A stretch of 64,000 nt of DNA. It comes from Echria macrotheca. Its lineage: Eukaryota > Ascomycota > Sordariomycetes > Sordariales > Schizotheciaceae. The notes under the pieces were generated by a model that was not told the origin of the DNA, ran no database searches, and worked only from the letters and a program-made list of their open reading frames with translations. A program made the translations under genes and the position numbers. The DNA lies in assembly GCA_030411725.1 (NCBI GenBank), contig MU839843.1, positions 434,001 through 498,000 on the forward strand, written 5' to 3'. Below, piece after piece: positions 44,301 through 55,526 of this stretch (positions are counted from its first letter, which is position 1; each line of letters opens with the position of its first letter).

Positions 44301-44945
44301 TCGCGTCCGCGTCGCTTATGACAGGATGCATGGGATTTTAATAACCAAGCCGGCCCAGTTGTCCTCGGAATCATACCTGCCAGCAATATACAGCACATCC
44401 TGAATTGACCCCCAAGAGGGTCCCTTGGCGTGCTCTCACTACAATCCAAACAGGAAGGTCCCAGACGTCCGGCTTCGCTCACACGAGATAATTGTTCGCT
44501 CTATTTTGCGCTGTGAACTCGTACTCTGATTGACAAGAGACGGGAGAGGATCGATCAGCCCGAGAGCGGGTAGTAGATCATAGTCTGCTCCTGTCAAAGG
44601 ATGACGGACAAAATCTCCGACCCACCCACCAGCCCTACCATCCCGCGTCCCTTTCGCCTCGCCAGACACCAAGCTCGCGGTAAAGGACAGAGAGTAATTA
44701 GGAAGCCGAACACGCGCGCCTCGTAGGGTAGTATCCAAGAACCCTTTCTCGTTGCTGCTCACATGATGCCAGTGCTGAGGGCCCCTGGCCACCACTGGCT
44801 TCCGTCCGGGAAGGCCCGACGTCGCAGCAGTTTAAAACCAAGGAAATTGCTCCGTGATTGCTGCTCAACTTTGTGTCCCATCAACACACCCATATGACAC
44901 ACTCTGTACACTCCGTACACGACGGCACCCACTGTATGCCTTCCT
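41357..44945. other. Intergenic, 3.6 kb, no supported gene
   Basis: The longest gene-free stretch. Open frames (for example 42071-42496 minus, 43346-43672 minus, 43492-43833 plus) are short, mutually overlapping and resemble nothing known. It spans the promoter of the PFK-2 gene and the 3' flank of the Cys-rich secreted protein gene. An unannotated non-coding transcript is possible, but nothing in the sequence proves one. Confidence 0.45.
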
Positions 44946-45599
44946 TTACTTGCACACGTCGTAGTTGGGGAGGCCGTTACCGGCGCGGATGAAGCCGACC
45001 TGGTATTGCGGTGCGCCTTCGCCAACAATGGTGCCGGCCTGGTTGTTGGACACGCAGAGTGCGTCGACTGAGTCGAGCTGGCTTCCGATGAAGTCGGTCG
45101 ATGTGGTCAGCTGGGCGCACAGCGAGCAGAAGAAGCCAGTGCAGCTGCGGTAGGAGAAGACAAGGCAAGAGCCGCGATCGACGATGAGGTCATTGCCGGT
45201 GGCGAGGACATTGTTGACGATGACACCGCAGTCGGAACTGACCGGGGCCGGAGTTTGCTGGAGATGTGTCAGTAGGAGGTTCTGGCCCGGACTGTCAGCT
45301 GGAGGTCTTACCGCGTTGGCGCACTCATAGAAGTCCTGCGCAGACGCCTGGCGACGCAGCCGGCGAAGAGCTTGGAGGCTCTCATATCGGCGCTGGATGT
45401 TGTCTGGGAGGGGAAGGAGGCCGTCGGCGGACCGGTACTCTGTGGGGACCGCGACGTACATCTCGTACCCCTCCGGAGCGCCGGCCGGCCTCTCGGGAGC
45501 ACGGGAGACGTGCTTGCCACTGACACCCGACACGGCAATGCTGGGCGTGTTGAGAGCGGTGGCAAGACCGGCAAGAGAGAGGATGAGCGAGTACTTCAT
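44946..45599 (-). CDS. Secreted cysteine-rich protein (199 aa)
   Basis: Two exons on minus, 45312-45599 and 44946-45257. The 54-nt intron joins in phase. This intron has no stop in frame, so the unspliced reading is also open; the GTAAGA donor and CTCCAG acceptor favour splicing. The ATG at 45599 starts a signal peptide (MKYSLILSLAGLATA). A pro-like segment ends in a dibasic-rich region (LRRLRRQAS), possibly a Kex2 site. The mature C-terminal domain of ~110 residues has about eight cysteines (ECANA, SSDCG, GSCLVF, RSCTGFFCSLC, ALCVSN, DVCK). It resembles a conserved uncharacterised family of fungal secreted proteins; I cannot name a function. Confidence 0.8.
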   Translation of the reverse strand: MKYSLILSLAGLATALNTPSIAVSGVSGKHVSRAPERPAGAPEGYEMYVAVPTEYRSADGLLPLPDNIQRRYESLQALRRLRRQASAQDFYECANAVRPPADSPGQNLLLTHLQQTPAPVSSDCGVIVNNVLATGNDLIVDRGSCLVFSYRSCTGFFCSLCAQLTTSTDFIGSQLDSVDALCVSNNQAGTIVGEGAPQYQVGFIRAGNGLPNYDVCK

Positions 45600-47765
45600 G
45601 GTGGAAGAGATGGGAGATACAAGAGTTTTTGGCTTGCTGATGGACAAGATGAGCTGGGATAGAAAATTTTCGATGTCTGAGAAAGCCGCGTCAAGCCGAG
45701 GGAGGGAGCAAGAGGGGAATTTATATCTGGCGAGCTCCTCCCTCTGTCTTTATCGATCACTGCCGGCGATGTGCTGGCGATCTGCCGCCCTGCAGACAGA
45801 TATTAGGAGGCAGGTCCAGGTCTTCGCCTCGAGGCATCTTGACCATGTGGGAAGGAAAACGGTGAGCTAGATATTGATCTCGACGGTAGGACCTCATGAT
45901 GGTGACATGAAATAGATGGGCTTTCATCTCGAGCGTCCATTTCCCCACAGCATGGCCACAAACATCTTGTATCTTGCCGTCCTGTCCTCTTGCCGCTGCC
46001 AATCATGGACTCTTCGTGACGTCGGTGATGCTACGTGGATCGGGTTGGGCCGTGTCTTTGCCCCTTATGCACCACCATCTTGCAGGATGCCATGAGGAGA
46101 GGGTAGGAGTGGTTGCCTGCGACATCGTGAGATGTCGGGTTGAGATGGATGTACCACCACATCAACTCGTCGGGGACGACTTCCCCGAGGTCCGTTACTG
46201 CCGCCATCCCCCCGTCCCGCTCGTTCCGTCACCGCGACAAGCGGCCGTTATCCCTTCCCCTGGGCTCGGCGACCTGGGTAAGGGTGCAACCGTGACATTG
46301 TGATTCCTGGCTCGACATTGGATTGCCCTTCCCGAGCATACCGAAGAACCTGGTTCGGGCGCAGGGGAATGTATAAAAAAGGCACACACATGTCCATGGT
46401 CCTGCGTCTGAGGTGGTGAACGGCAGTAGATCCCCAACGACAGCTCGCAAGGCACCTCTGCACCCGCTGTCCACTACCCGTCCGCTCTGTCCTGTCCGTC
46501 CAAGCCTGCTCCATGTCCGTTTCTGTTCCGTTGTCGTAGCCCGTCTCTCAGCACTGCCGAGATGACGATGAGAATTGAGAATTAAGAAGAGGGGCACACT
46601 TGCTGTACCACGGGCCAGATCGTACAACCTGACAAAAGGTTAATGAAGAGAGATTGGCTGGCGTCGCCACGGGGGCCAGGAGAAGAATGAGGAGACACAG
46701 TAGCGCCATGGCAAGTTTGTCCGGTTGTCCACTGCCCTGAGCCATAGTTCGCGGAGGGGGTACGAAGGTGCAGTGATTATTGCCCGCCATTTTACCCTCT
46801 GCCACTCTGCATGGTGCAGATGTGGTGTCGGTGATCTCGGTGGTGCTTGACCGCACCTGTGCAGCAAGATGCCGGATCTTGCCTGAGGCCACCATGATGA
46901 AGAAGGGTACCCTTTACCGGCCAGGAGCTTTCCTGCTGGAAGCTGCCCCGCGCCGCGGGCGTGCGTTGATGGAACGTTGGCCGTTGTGAAGTTGTTTTAA
47001 TATCCTGCCATGCTGCCACTGGGCAATTGGAGGTAACCACAAGCCCTCTGATGCGGCCAGAGAGCCAGGCTGACCACTTGGCAGCGCAACTCAGCATCCC
47101 TAGCAAGACGGCAGCAAATTGTCGGCGACGCAGCGTGACCGGGAATCCAGAAGCCGAATCTCACGCGCGCGCCCGAGGATTTTGTTGGGAGTCGGGCGAA
47201 GCGCGCCTGGGCAGACCACAGGCATCACACAGCCCTGCACCATCTTTTGACGACACGTCGCGGGGTCCGAACACGGAGAATGGCCGGGCTGGCGCTCGAC
47301 TCGGCTGGCGGTGAAATATGGCTAGGCTGCAGCACATAGTGGTGTCGTCGGTTGCATCCATCGGGCCATGACAGATGAAATGAAGAAGAATGAAGCGAAG
47401 GCCTTCGGAAAACTCTCAGAACGGTTGCACAGACCCTGGCAAAAACCCCCGCGTTCCAGTTGCCGGGTTCAGCTCTGGCCACCTGGGAAGGCGGTGACGG
47501 CTGGAACCCCACACGCCGACCGCGTTGACCACTGGATGCAGGGCATTCCAAATCTTGGCCAACACTGGAACTGGCAAAATATTTGACCGATGCATGTGGG
47601 GCAAAGGCGGTGTCCACTGTCCAATGCCCGCCAACCCGCATTTTCGAATGCTCGGCGGCTGTTATCGCGGCCGGATAAGAAAAAAAAAGTTGACCAGCCA
47701 ATTCTTCCTCCTTTCAGCGCGGAGTCTGAACCAGAACTCGAAATTTTGCTCACCACACCGCAGAC
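45600..47765. other. Intergenic between divergent genes
   Basis: 2.2 kb between the Cys-rich secreted protein gene (minus) and the Has1 gene (plus). Nothing codes convincingly on either strand. Confidence 0.5.
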
Positions 47766-49689
47766 ATGGGATCCTCCGACCACGGCAAGAAGCGGAAATT
47801 CAAGGACGCGAAACCCGCCAAAGGGGAGGCGGTGGCTGCGACCGTCCGCAAACCTGCGAAGAAATTGAAGCGAGACCCCACGCCCGACGAGAGCGACCCA
47901 GAGAGCGAAAATGCGAGTGCACCCCAGGTTGGCGACCACGGCGATGTTGGCAGTGACAGCGAAAACGAAGATATGAGCCAGGATGCGGCTAGCGGTGGAG
48001 AGGAGGAGGACAGCCCCGAAGGCACTGCTGAGAATGGAGACAACGTCGAAGCGGGTGCGGATGAACCACCCGCGCAGATTGACTCTTTGCTTCCTCCCGA
48101 CATCTCTACCAATGCTCAGGACTTCAGCGAGCTTAATCTCTCGGAAAAGACAATGGAGGCGATCAAGGAGATGGGCTTCACCAAGATGACAGAGATCCAG
48201 AGGAGGGGAATACCACCACTGCTTGCTGGCAAGGACGTTCTTGGTGCAGCAAAGACTGGGTCAGGAAAGACGCTGGCTTTCCTCATCCCGGCCGTCGAGA
48301 TGCTCTATTCCCTCAAGTTCAAGCCCAGGAACGGCACTGGCGCCATCGTGGTGACCCCAACACGCGAGCTGGCTCTCCAGATTTTTGGCGTCGCGCGCGA
48401 GCTGATGAAGAACCACTCCCAAACATGTGGGTTGACCGACCAAGCCGAAAATCGAAGCTAACAAATTTGTAGATGGCGTGGTCATTGGAGGCGCGAATCG
48501 AAGAGCGGAGGCGGAGAAGCTAGGAAAGGGCGTCAATCTCCTCATCGCGACTCCCGGAAGACTGCTCGATCGTATGTTCACCTTGGGCAGCCTCTTGCGG
48601 AGATGCTAACATGCCCAGATCTGCAAAACACGCCGTTTGTATTCAAGAACCTCCGCTCGCTTATTATCGACGAAGCCGACAGGATATTGGAGATTGGTTT
48701 CGAGGACGAGATGCGCCAGATCGTCAAGATCCTCCCCAAGGACAATCGACAGACGATGTTGTTCTCGGCCACACAGACGACAAAGGTCGAAGATCTTGCC
48801 CGCATCTCCCTTCGCCCAGGCCCGCTCTATATCAATGTCGACGAGGAGAAGCAGTTCAGTACAGTGGAGGGTCTCGACCAGGGCTATGTCATTGTCGACG
48901 CTGACAAGCGCTTCCTTTTGCTCTTCTCTTTCCTCAAGAAAATGTCCAAGAAGAAGATCATTGTCTTTTTCTCCTCGTGCAACTCGGTCAAGTACTACAG
49001 CGAGCTTCTGCAGTACATTGACCTCCAGGTCCTCGATCTCCACGGCAAGCAGAAGCAGCAAAAGCGAACCAACACCTTCTTCGAGTTTTGCAACGCCAAG
49101 CAGGGAACACTCATTTGCACGGACGTGGCGGCTCGCGGTCTCGATATTCCGCAGGTCGACTGGATCGTTCAGTTCGATCCCCCGGATGATCCTCGCGATT
49201 ACATTCACCGTGTCGGCCGGACAGCCAGAGGCAACAACAGCAAAGGTCGGTCTTTGCTCTTCCTCCAGCCAAATGAAGTCGGGTTTCTCGCCCATCTCAA
49301 AGCAGCCAAGGTTCCTGTCGTCGAGTACGATTTCCCGAAGAACAAGATCATGAACGTTCAGTCGCAGCTGGAGAAGCTCATTGGCCAGAACTACTATCTC
49401 AACCAGAGTGCCAAGGATGGATACCGGTCGTATTTGCACGCCTACGCCTCGCACAGCTTGAGAAGCGTGTTTGACATCCACAAGCTGGATCTGGTCAAGG
49501 TGGCCAAGGTAAGGAGCAACATGAAGTTCAGAGGACATAGCTAACGTTGAACAGAGCTTTGGGTTCTCGACACCACCGAGAGTCGACATCACTCTCGCGG
49601 CCGGTATGAGCCGAGATAAGAAACAGCAAGGAAGGAGGGCGTATGGTAGCCAGCCGCGGCAAGGTGTCAAGGGCCGTCGTCCGAACTAG
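47766..49689 (+). CDS. HAS1: DEAD-box ATP-dependent RNA helicase Has1
   Basis: Four exons: 47766-48426, 48473-48571, 48619-49508 and 49555-49689. Three short introns all join in phase, giving 594 aa. A charged N-terminal extension (~110 aa, acidic with lysine clusters) precedes the helicase core: Q-motif FTKMTEIQRRGIPPLL, motif I AAKTGSGKT, Ia PTRELALQ, ATPGRLLD, motif II IIDEADRILEIGFE, motif III SAT, then VAARGLDIPQVD and motif VI HRVGRTARG. The C-terminus (YYLNQSAKDGYRSYLHAYASHSLR, SFGFSTPPRVDI) is diagnostic of the Has1/DDX18 group. The protein works in the nucleolus in 40S and 60S ribosome biogenesis, releasing snoRNAs from pre-rRNA. Single-copy and essential in yeast. No oddities. Confidence 0.97.
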
Positions 49690-50286
49690 TTTGCGAGATA
49701 CCATTGCATTAAGGTAGTTGCTAGCGGCGTTCGGTTGCATTCTAGGGTTGTATGTCGTTTTGTTGTAATGACAATTGAGAACTGAGAAGCATCTGCATGG
49801 GACCACTTCATTGGCGGCCTGCTGTGACACCACGCTCGATATCGGCAGACGCAGCTCAGCCCCAAGCCTCTGAGCATAGGTGCGGGGAAGATGGCATTCC
49901 CACAGCGTTCCCACTGCATGCTCGAGACCGCGATTGGGTAAGAGCGCGCGTGACGGGTCTAGAAGGCCGTGTGGCTTGGCAAACCCAGCTGACGTTCTCT
50001 TCTGGGAAAACTGATACGGATCCGGGCTGCTGAAGTCAGCGTCGGTATGCATCATACGATAAGGCAGAAGACTCATCGGAAGTGCCGAAATATGGTGTTC
50101 CTTGTTCATTGGTGACAGGCCGAGGTGCGGTATCACCGCATCGGATGTGAAAGGTACCTTGAAAAGGAATACAAATACGTCAACGTCTCCTCTTTCTTTC
50201 CCCGGGTCTTGGCATTAATCCCTATCCGTATTGGTGATATTCCTGAGTATAACATCACTTATCCGCCCGTCACACTTGAACACGCC
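49690..50286. other. Intergenic, no gene seen
   Basis: Between the Has1 gene and the CYTH-like gene, both on plus. No coding sequence is supported. Confidence 0.5.
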
Positions 50287-51171
50287 ATGGTATGGGACAT
50301 GTCCAATACGATGTGATGACGACCAACTGACACACGGTAGGCTCCTAATCTAGTGCCCAACTTTGAGGTCAAATTCCTCCTCAAGTCTTCCGACGTCCTG
50401 ACGCCGGCCAACGACCTTGCTCCTGAACTCACTTCGCTCCTCTCCATCCCGGCAAATGCCCCGGCCATCCCCATTGTCGTGCTCTTCCTCGACACGCCCG
50501 AGAAGACACTGACCGCAGCCGGCTGGTGTCCTCGCATCCGCCGCGTGGGCGGAAAGGATGGCCTGGAGCTCACGTACAAGAAGCGCTATCCGATCCAGGG
50601 CGAGGACATTGACGCCGCCCTGACGACGGCGAATCATGACGGGTTCAAGGGGAAAAAGGGTGGAGACAAGGACGACGACGACAAGTACCTCGCCCAGGGG
50701 GAGTGGGGATACGAGAAGATGACGCTGTCGATCAGTCGGGACAAGAAGGTCAACGATGCCAAGGTCAAGGGAAGCAAGCACGGCGGTGAGGTGGGCGAGC
50801 TGAGCCTGCCGGGCGTGGATGTCGCGAGGCAGGTCATGGCCGACGAGGCGCCGAGCAAGTTTGACGAGGACGGGGAGGATAAGAAGAAGGGCTGGGGCAA
50901 GAACCTGCTGGAGAAGGCGAGGGTTTACGGGCCCATCCTCACGCGCCGGTGGGTTGGCCAGTGGCAGGGGGTGAAGATGACGGTCGAGGTGTGGCCGATT
51001 GTGCTCAAGGATGGGAAGGGTGTTGAGACGATTGTCGAGGCGTCGTTCAAGGCTGACACGATTGACGAGGCGCGGGACAAGAGGAAAAAGGTGACGGATT
51101 TGTTCAATGCCAAGGGGTGGTTGGTTCCGCGGGATTCGCTCAAGACGCAGTTGGTCATGGATAATTATTGA
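50287..51171 (+). CDS. CYTH-like domain protein
   Basis: Two exons: the ATG alone at 50287-50289 and 50341-51171. The intron 50290-50340 (GTATGG, branch CTGAC, ACGGTAG) separates the start codon from MAPNLVPNFEVKFLL and gives 277 aa. Without it, the open frame would have to start at a GTG at 50353. Elements fit the CYTH/triphosphate-tunnel fold: an initial FEVKFLL (E-x-K), LELTYKKRY, EKMTLSISRDK, MTVEVWPIVL and IVEASFKA near the end. These are the alternating charged strands that line the tunnel and bind triphosphate and metal. Strands are separated by a Lys/Asp-rich insert. The exact substrate is unknown (thiamine triphosphate, tripolyphosphate or adenylate cyclase-type activities occur in the superfamily). 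The family call is structural and only moderately sure. The gene itself is solid. Confidence 0.78.
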
Positions 51172-51787
51172 GGCTTTCAGTTTTGGTCTCCTTTTTCGGC
51201 ACTTTTTTCTTGCGCCTGATAACAGCTGTTTAGGTACCTTAGCTATCTCGTTAAGATTGAAAATGATGAAATCGTTTATCTGCCTTGCCCACCTGAATGC
51301 ACGAGTCAAAGTTGAGTGGGAACAAACGCATTTGGCAAGTGCAACCGGTGTCTCATGGCAGGCACGTCTTGCTCGCCTGTCTGCATCTACCATTAATCTC
51401 CAATCTTTCCCTCTCCAATACTTAATGCCATCCTCAACCTTAGGTAAACTACCTAGTTGACAATCGTCGAAGTAGCGCATCAGATCTGGCGGTGAGTGAC
51501 CAGCCACGCGATGCGGGAATACTAACCGCTTCTGTCCACGACAGAGCTCAGCCATGTCTGGGTGCTCAATATGCAGTGCAGGCAGATAGACACGGGAATT
51601 TCCATTCTGGGCTGTGGTCTTTGAGCCGGGGTGAGAGGGCTAGCCCTACCAATATATCGAATGGCTGGCAAGGCTCCAGGCAGACTCGACTTCCCATCGG
51701 AATCAAGATTTGCTGCCCGCTGGATATCCAACTCCAATCGCCCATCCTCATCTCTCGGCTGCCCATTCACTACGAGGAACGTTAGGG
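51172..51787. other. Intergenic, no gene seen
   Basis: Between two plus-strand genes. No gene is supported. Confidence 0.5.
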
Positions 51788-54700
51788 ATGGATTACTTGA
51801 GGGCGGATGAGGTGGATTCTTCAAGAGGGCAGAAACTATCAACCGCGGTTACTGCGGTCCCCAGGCTTCAACCAGGAGTGGAAAATGACGAGAATACGCT
51901 TCAGCTAACTCCATCTGGAACCCATAGCCGCCTAGTACCCTGCGCCGCGACAGCTACCACGTTCCTTAGGACTTGGAACAACCTGGTCATTTGCTACAGT
52001 CACACACCCGGTCCGCTTCGCTATTTCCGAATCTTTTCCCAACATACCGCTGTCATCGAGCTCTTGATCGCAAACAACTGCGGTGCCAACGGATCAGGCC
52101 GCCTTATTCTCACTTACGATGCCGAGAGAGTGGCCATGGTATGGGACTTGTGGTCGTGGGCAGACGATGTAGTGGCGAGATTTGTTTTGCCCGAGAAGAT
52201 TACCGCAGCTGCGTGGATGCATGATGACACTGTTGTATTTGGTATGTATAGAGGATGTAACATTGTTCAGAAGAAGTCTCACATGTTATCCAGGGACCGC
52301 GAGTGGGAATGTCATCTTTTTTGACCCTACAACCTCGGAAAATCTCTCGATCGATGGAGGCATCACGGAAGCCATTACGGCAATTGCTCCGCTTTGGGAC
52401 TGCCAGACCTTTGCGATCGGGTAAGGCTGTGTTGAATATGCCGCTCCAAATTCCGGCTCACGCTAATAAGGCCGCTTTAGGTACCAGAATGGATTCCTCA
52501 TCATCGCCATGCTGCGTCCTGATTTCACCATTCTGCACCATCTCTATAATCATGACCATAGATCCCCACCAGTTGTCGTCCTGTCATGGCATCGCTCCAG
52601 TCGGAGCACGGCATTCGAGCTTCTTGCCGAGCAGAGAGAGGGCCTGCACCCGCGGGCTTGGTCGGTAGCCAAAGATCAGAGCCATCGCGTGGGCGCTGGA
52701 CCACCAAGGTTAATTCGGGAGTTGTTTAACAGATCGTGGCCGTCCTGGATTGCTTGGTCTAAAGACGGTCGTATCGTGCAATTTTCGCTACCGTAGGTCC
52801 TTTTCCTTTGGATTTCGCCCGGGGTTCAGGATCACACCAAGCAGCGCTAACCACGAGAGTGGTATTCAGTGAGGTCATCGCTTGGGATATCCGAACCAAG
52901 TATGTCAAGGCTACCCCGATTCCGACGATTCACCCCATAGAAGGTCTTGCCATCCACGGTCCAACTGGCAACTTTTTCGTCCTGGACCCGGCCGGTAATG
53001 TCCAGCACATCTCGATCGCCGAGTATCCAGCAACTGTGAAATCCAACGTTCGCCTTTACGTTTCAGATCTAGCCCCGACTCCTTTCGCTGATTTCATGAA
53101 CACAAATCGTCAAGAGTCATCTGATGGCCGAGAACTAGTGCTAGGACGTTCTGGTCTGACCTCACAACTCTGCAAAGTCGCATGCAAAGAAAGCTCGGAC
53201 AAAGCTACGGCCTCCTTGGAGGGTAGATCGGTTGCCATCAACAACTTGTCGGAGCAGGACTCGGAAATTTCCTCCGTGGTCCCGTCGAATGAAATGTGGT
53301 CAGACACGGACACCAGAACGACATCTACCAGTCTGACAGACCCATCAGCCGTTTCTGATGCGGGTTTCATGCCCCCTGAGACAAATGATGGCTTGTCTAT
53401 GACGTTCTATAGCTACAGAAAGCTAGATCGGTCAGAAGTTGCCAGGCCAGTTCGGCAGGACGATCTCGAATCTGTTGCTTCTGTTGATGACGATATCGCC
53501 TCCCAAGCCTCGGAATCGGGAATGCTCGAGTCCCGCAAAACAGCGGCCAACTTCTTAGTCAAGATATTTGTCGACGATAATGAGTTACTCAAATTGTACG
53601 AGGAAGCGGTCCAGCAGTTGGATGAAGCGCGCTTTGTGCGAAATCACAGGCGCTTGCTGAAGAGCTATGTCTTGGATCTTCAGAAAATGGCGGAGACGCC
53701 GGCGCAGAAAATAGCGGTACGGTTTCTCCGGCTCCGGAGCGAGAGGTGCAGAATATCGGCAGACTTACACCGCTTGGTCATGCTGTTGCCGTCTCAGATC
53801 AAGGAGAAAGTCAAGTTAGCGATGGGCCAAGAAAAGGATAGGTTGTTCCTCTTGGACCGCCTTCTCGGCCCCAGCGAAGAGCATCCAGAAGCTGTTGACA
53901 AAGAGCCAAATCTTGAGACGGTGGATGAAGTGGGGGACGATACAGTTTTGAGCGACAAGGACAGCGAAGACAGTGACACGGACGATGAAGTTCAGCTCAC
54001 TAACTTGGACTCAGTGGCAGACTTCTTGATCACGGGCTCGCCGTTTGAGGAGTTCAAGAGGAACCTGCAAAAGTTCCTCCATCCGGAACATCCAACGGTT
54101 ACGGGCCAAGCGCCAGAGGTAGCTGTCGACCGACCAAACCTCCAACCCCCCCTCGACGATGCGTCTGATCAAGAGCACAGCGGTGCGCAAGAAGGGGGAA
54201 TGCCCGAGCCCGACCTGAAAAGCATTGTGGACACAGGCACTAGACAGGAAACACCTGTCGACTACAGTATATCAACATATCAGGTGCCTTTACAGATGCT
54301 GTCAGTCTGGTTGTGGAGGACCATGTGCCAGAGACTGACAGAAATTTACCACCGGCAGAAAACCAGCATTAGGGTTACTCTCAGCAGGCTGGAACAAGGG
54401 CCCACCTTGCCATGGGTTTACAAGTCAAACAGATTGATCTCGCTGGGTCTATTGGTTAGAAGAATGTCCCTGAGATCCTGGTTATCGAGGATCCAACGCC
54501 CAAGATTGAAAGAGGGACATCGTCGTATCGAGTGGACTTGCGTGAGTTCTGGATTTCCTTGCACTAAACAAGTCGGCTAATGTCACCAAGGACTGTGGGG
54601 TGGATCTCTACGCCGATCTTCGTGTACCAAGTGGAGGTTCAGAACATATCGATGCCTTGGCTCTTTCGTTGCAGAGCTCGGCAGGATCGGGGCCGTCGAC

Positions 54701-55526
54701 GGCGGGTGCCACAACAGTTGGCTATATCCAGCAACGCTCTTCTGGGACCTCAGAAACGCTAAGTAACTCTGACACAACCGACTGCCCATCAGACAGTCAG
54801 TCGTCGAGCAGTAGCAGCTCTCCTGCATCCTCAGTCCTCGGCTCTGTCTCGGTCCAACCCCAGCCTACAGGCGCCGTCAGACCAAAGTACCTCGCCCTCT
54901 GCGTCAACACGGGCGGGATCTACAAGACACTCGCCGAGGTCGACACGACGGGCACTGCCTCAGACGCAGCCGGGTTCGAGAAGATGAAGCAGGCCTACGT
55001 TGCCACTCGCGGCCGCCGCTCCCGCTTCGGCTTCCTCATCAAGCCCGTCGGCATCGAGTTCGTCCAGTTCACGTTGTGGAACCTCCGGCACGGCTACGTG
55101 TCCATCTGCAACCGGCCCGAGAGCATCCCGCCGCATACGACGGCCGAGTACGAGTACCTGCCGAAACCGTTGGATCCACTACCGCCCATGCCGCCCGAGA
55201 TTTTCATCCATTATCTTGAGCACGGCGAGGGGGGTCTCAATCCGGCGCGGCACGACTGGTTGCCGCGGCTACCTATGCGGGTTGGGAAGCGTGTGATCGA
55301 TGGCGAGGAGGCGTGTTATGGGTGGGGACTTCATGTTATTGAGGGTCCGAATCGGGAGGTTGTCTTTTGGTTGATGATGGCGACGACAGTGGCCAGCGTA
55401 TTGGCTTGTGCGTTGTGGGCTCAGATCAAAGAGGATATGCAAGGCGCGACGGGATTGGGGGGGTTGATTGTGGCGCTTCCACCGTCTGTTTTGGCTGCCT
55501 TTTTGTTTCGGCTGGGGTCGGTTTGA
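51788..55526 (+). CDS. WD40-like protein fused to a conserved fungal C-terminal membrane module
   Basis: Five exons that join in phase: 51788-52241, 52294-52420, 52481-52792, 52870-54541 and 54591-55526, 1166 aa. The N-terminal ~390 residues look like WD40 blades (AERVAMVWDLWSW, TASGNVIFFDP, SWIAWSKDGRIVQF, EVIAWDIRTKY). A long acidic, Ser-rich and helical middle follows. The last ~330 residues belong to a fungal family that I recognise by its sequence pattern but not its function. It opens with GHRRIEWTCDCGVDLYADL, split by the last intron, then PKYLALCVNTGGIYKTL, FLIKPVGIEFVQFTLWNLRHGYVSIC and PPEIFIHYLEHGEG. Two membrane helices end it (VVFWLMMATTVASVLACALW and GGLIVALPPSVLAAFLF). A hidden intron near 54240-54360 could alter the middle. 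Two separate genes are the main alternative, but no start codon or stop between them is convincing. Confidence 0.7.

Noticed and set aside
48606..49670. 354-codon open frame antisense to Has1
   Set aside because: Shadow frame. The sense strand is an unmistakable DEAD-box helicase with phased introns.
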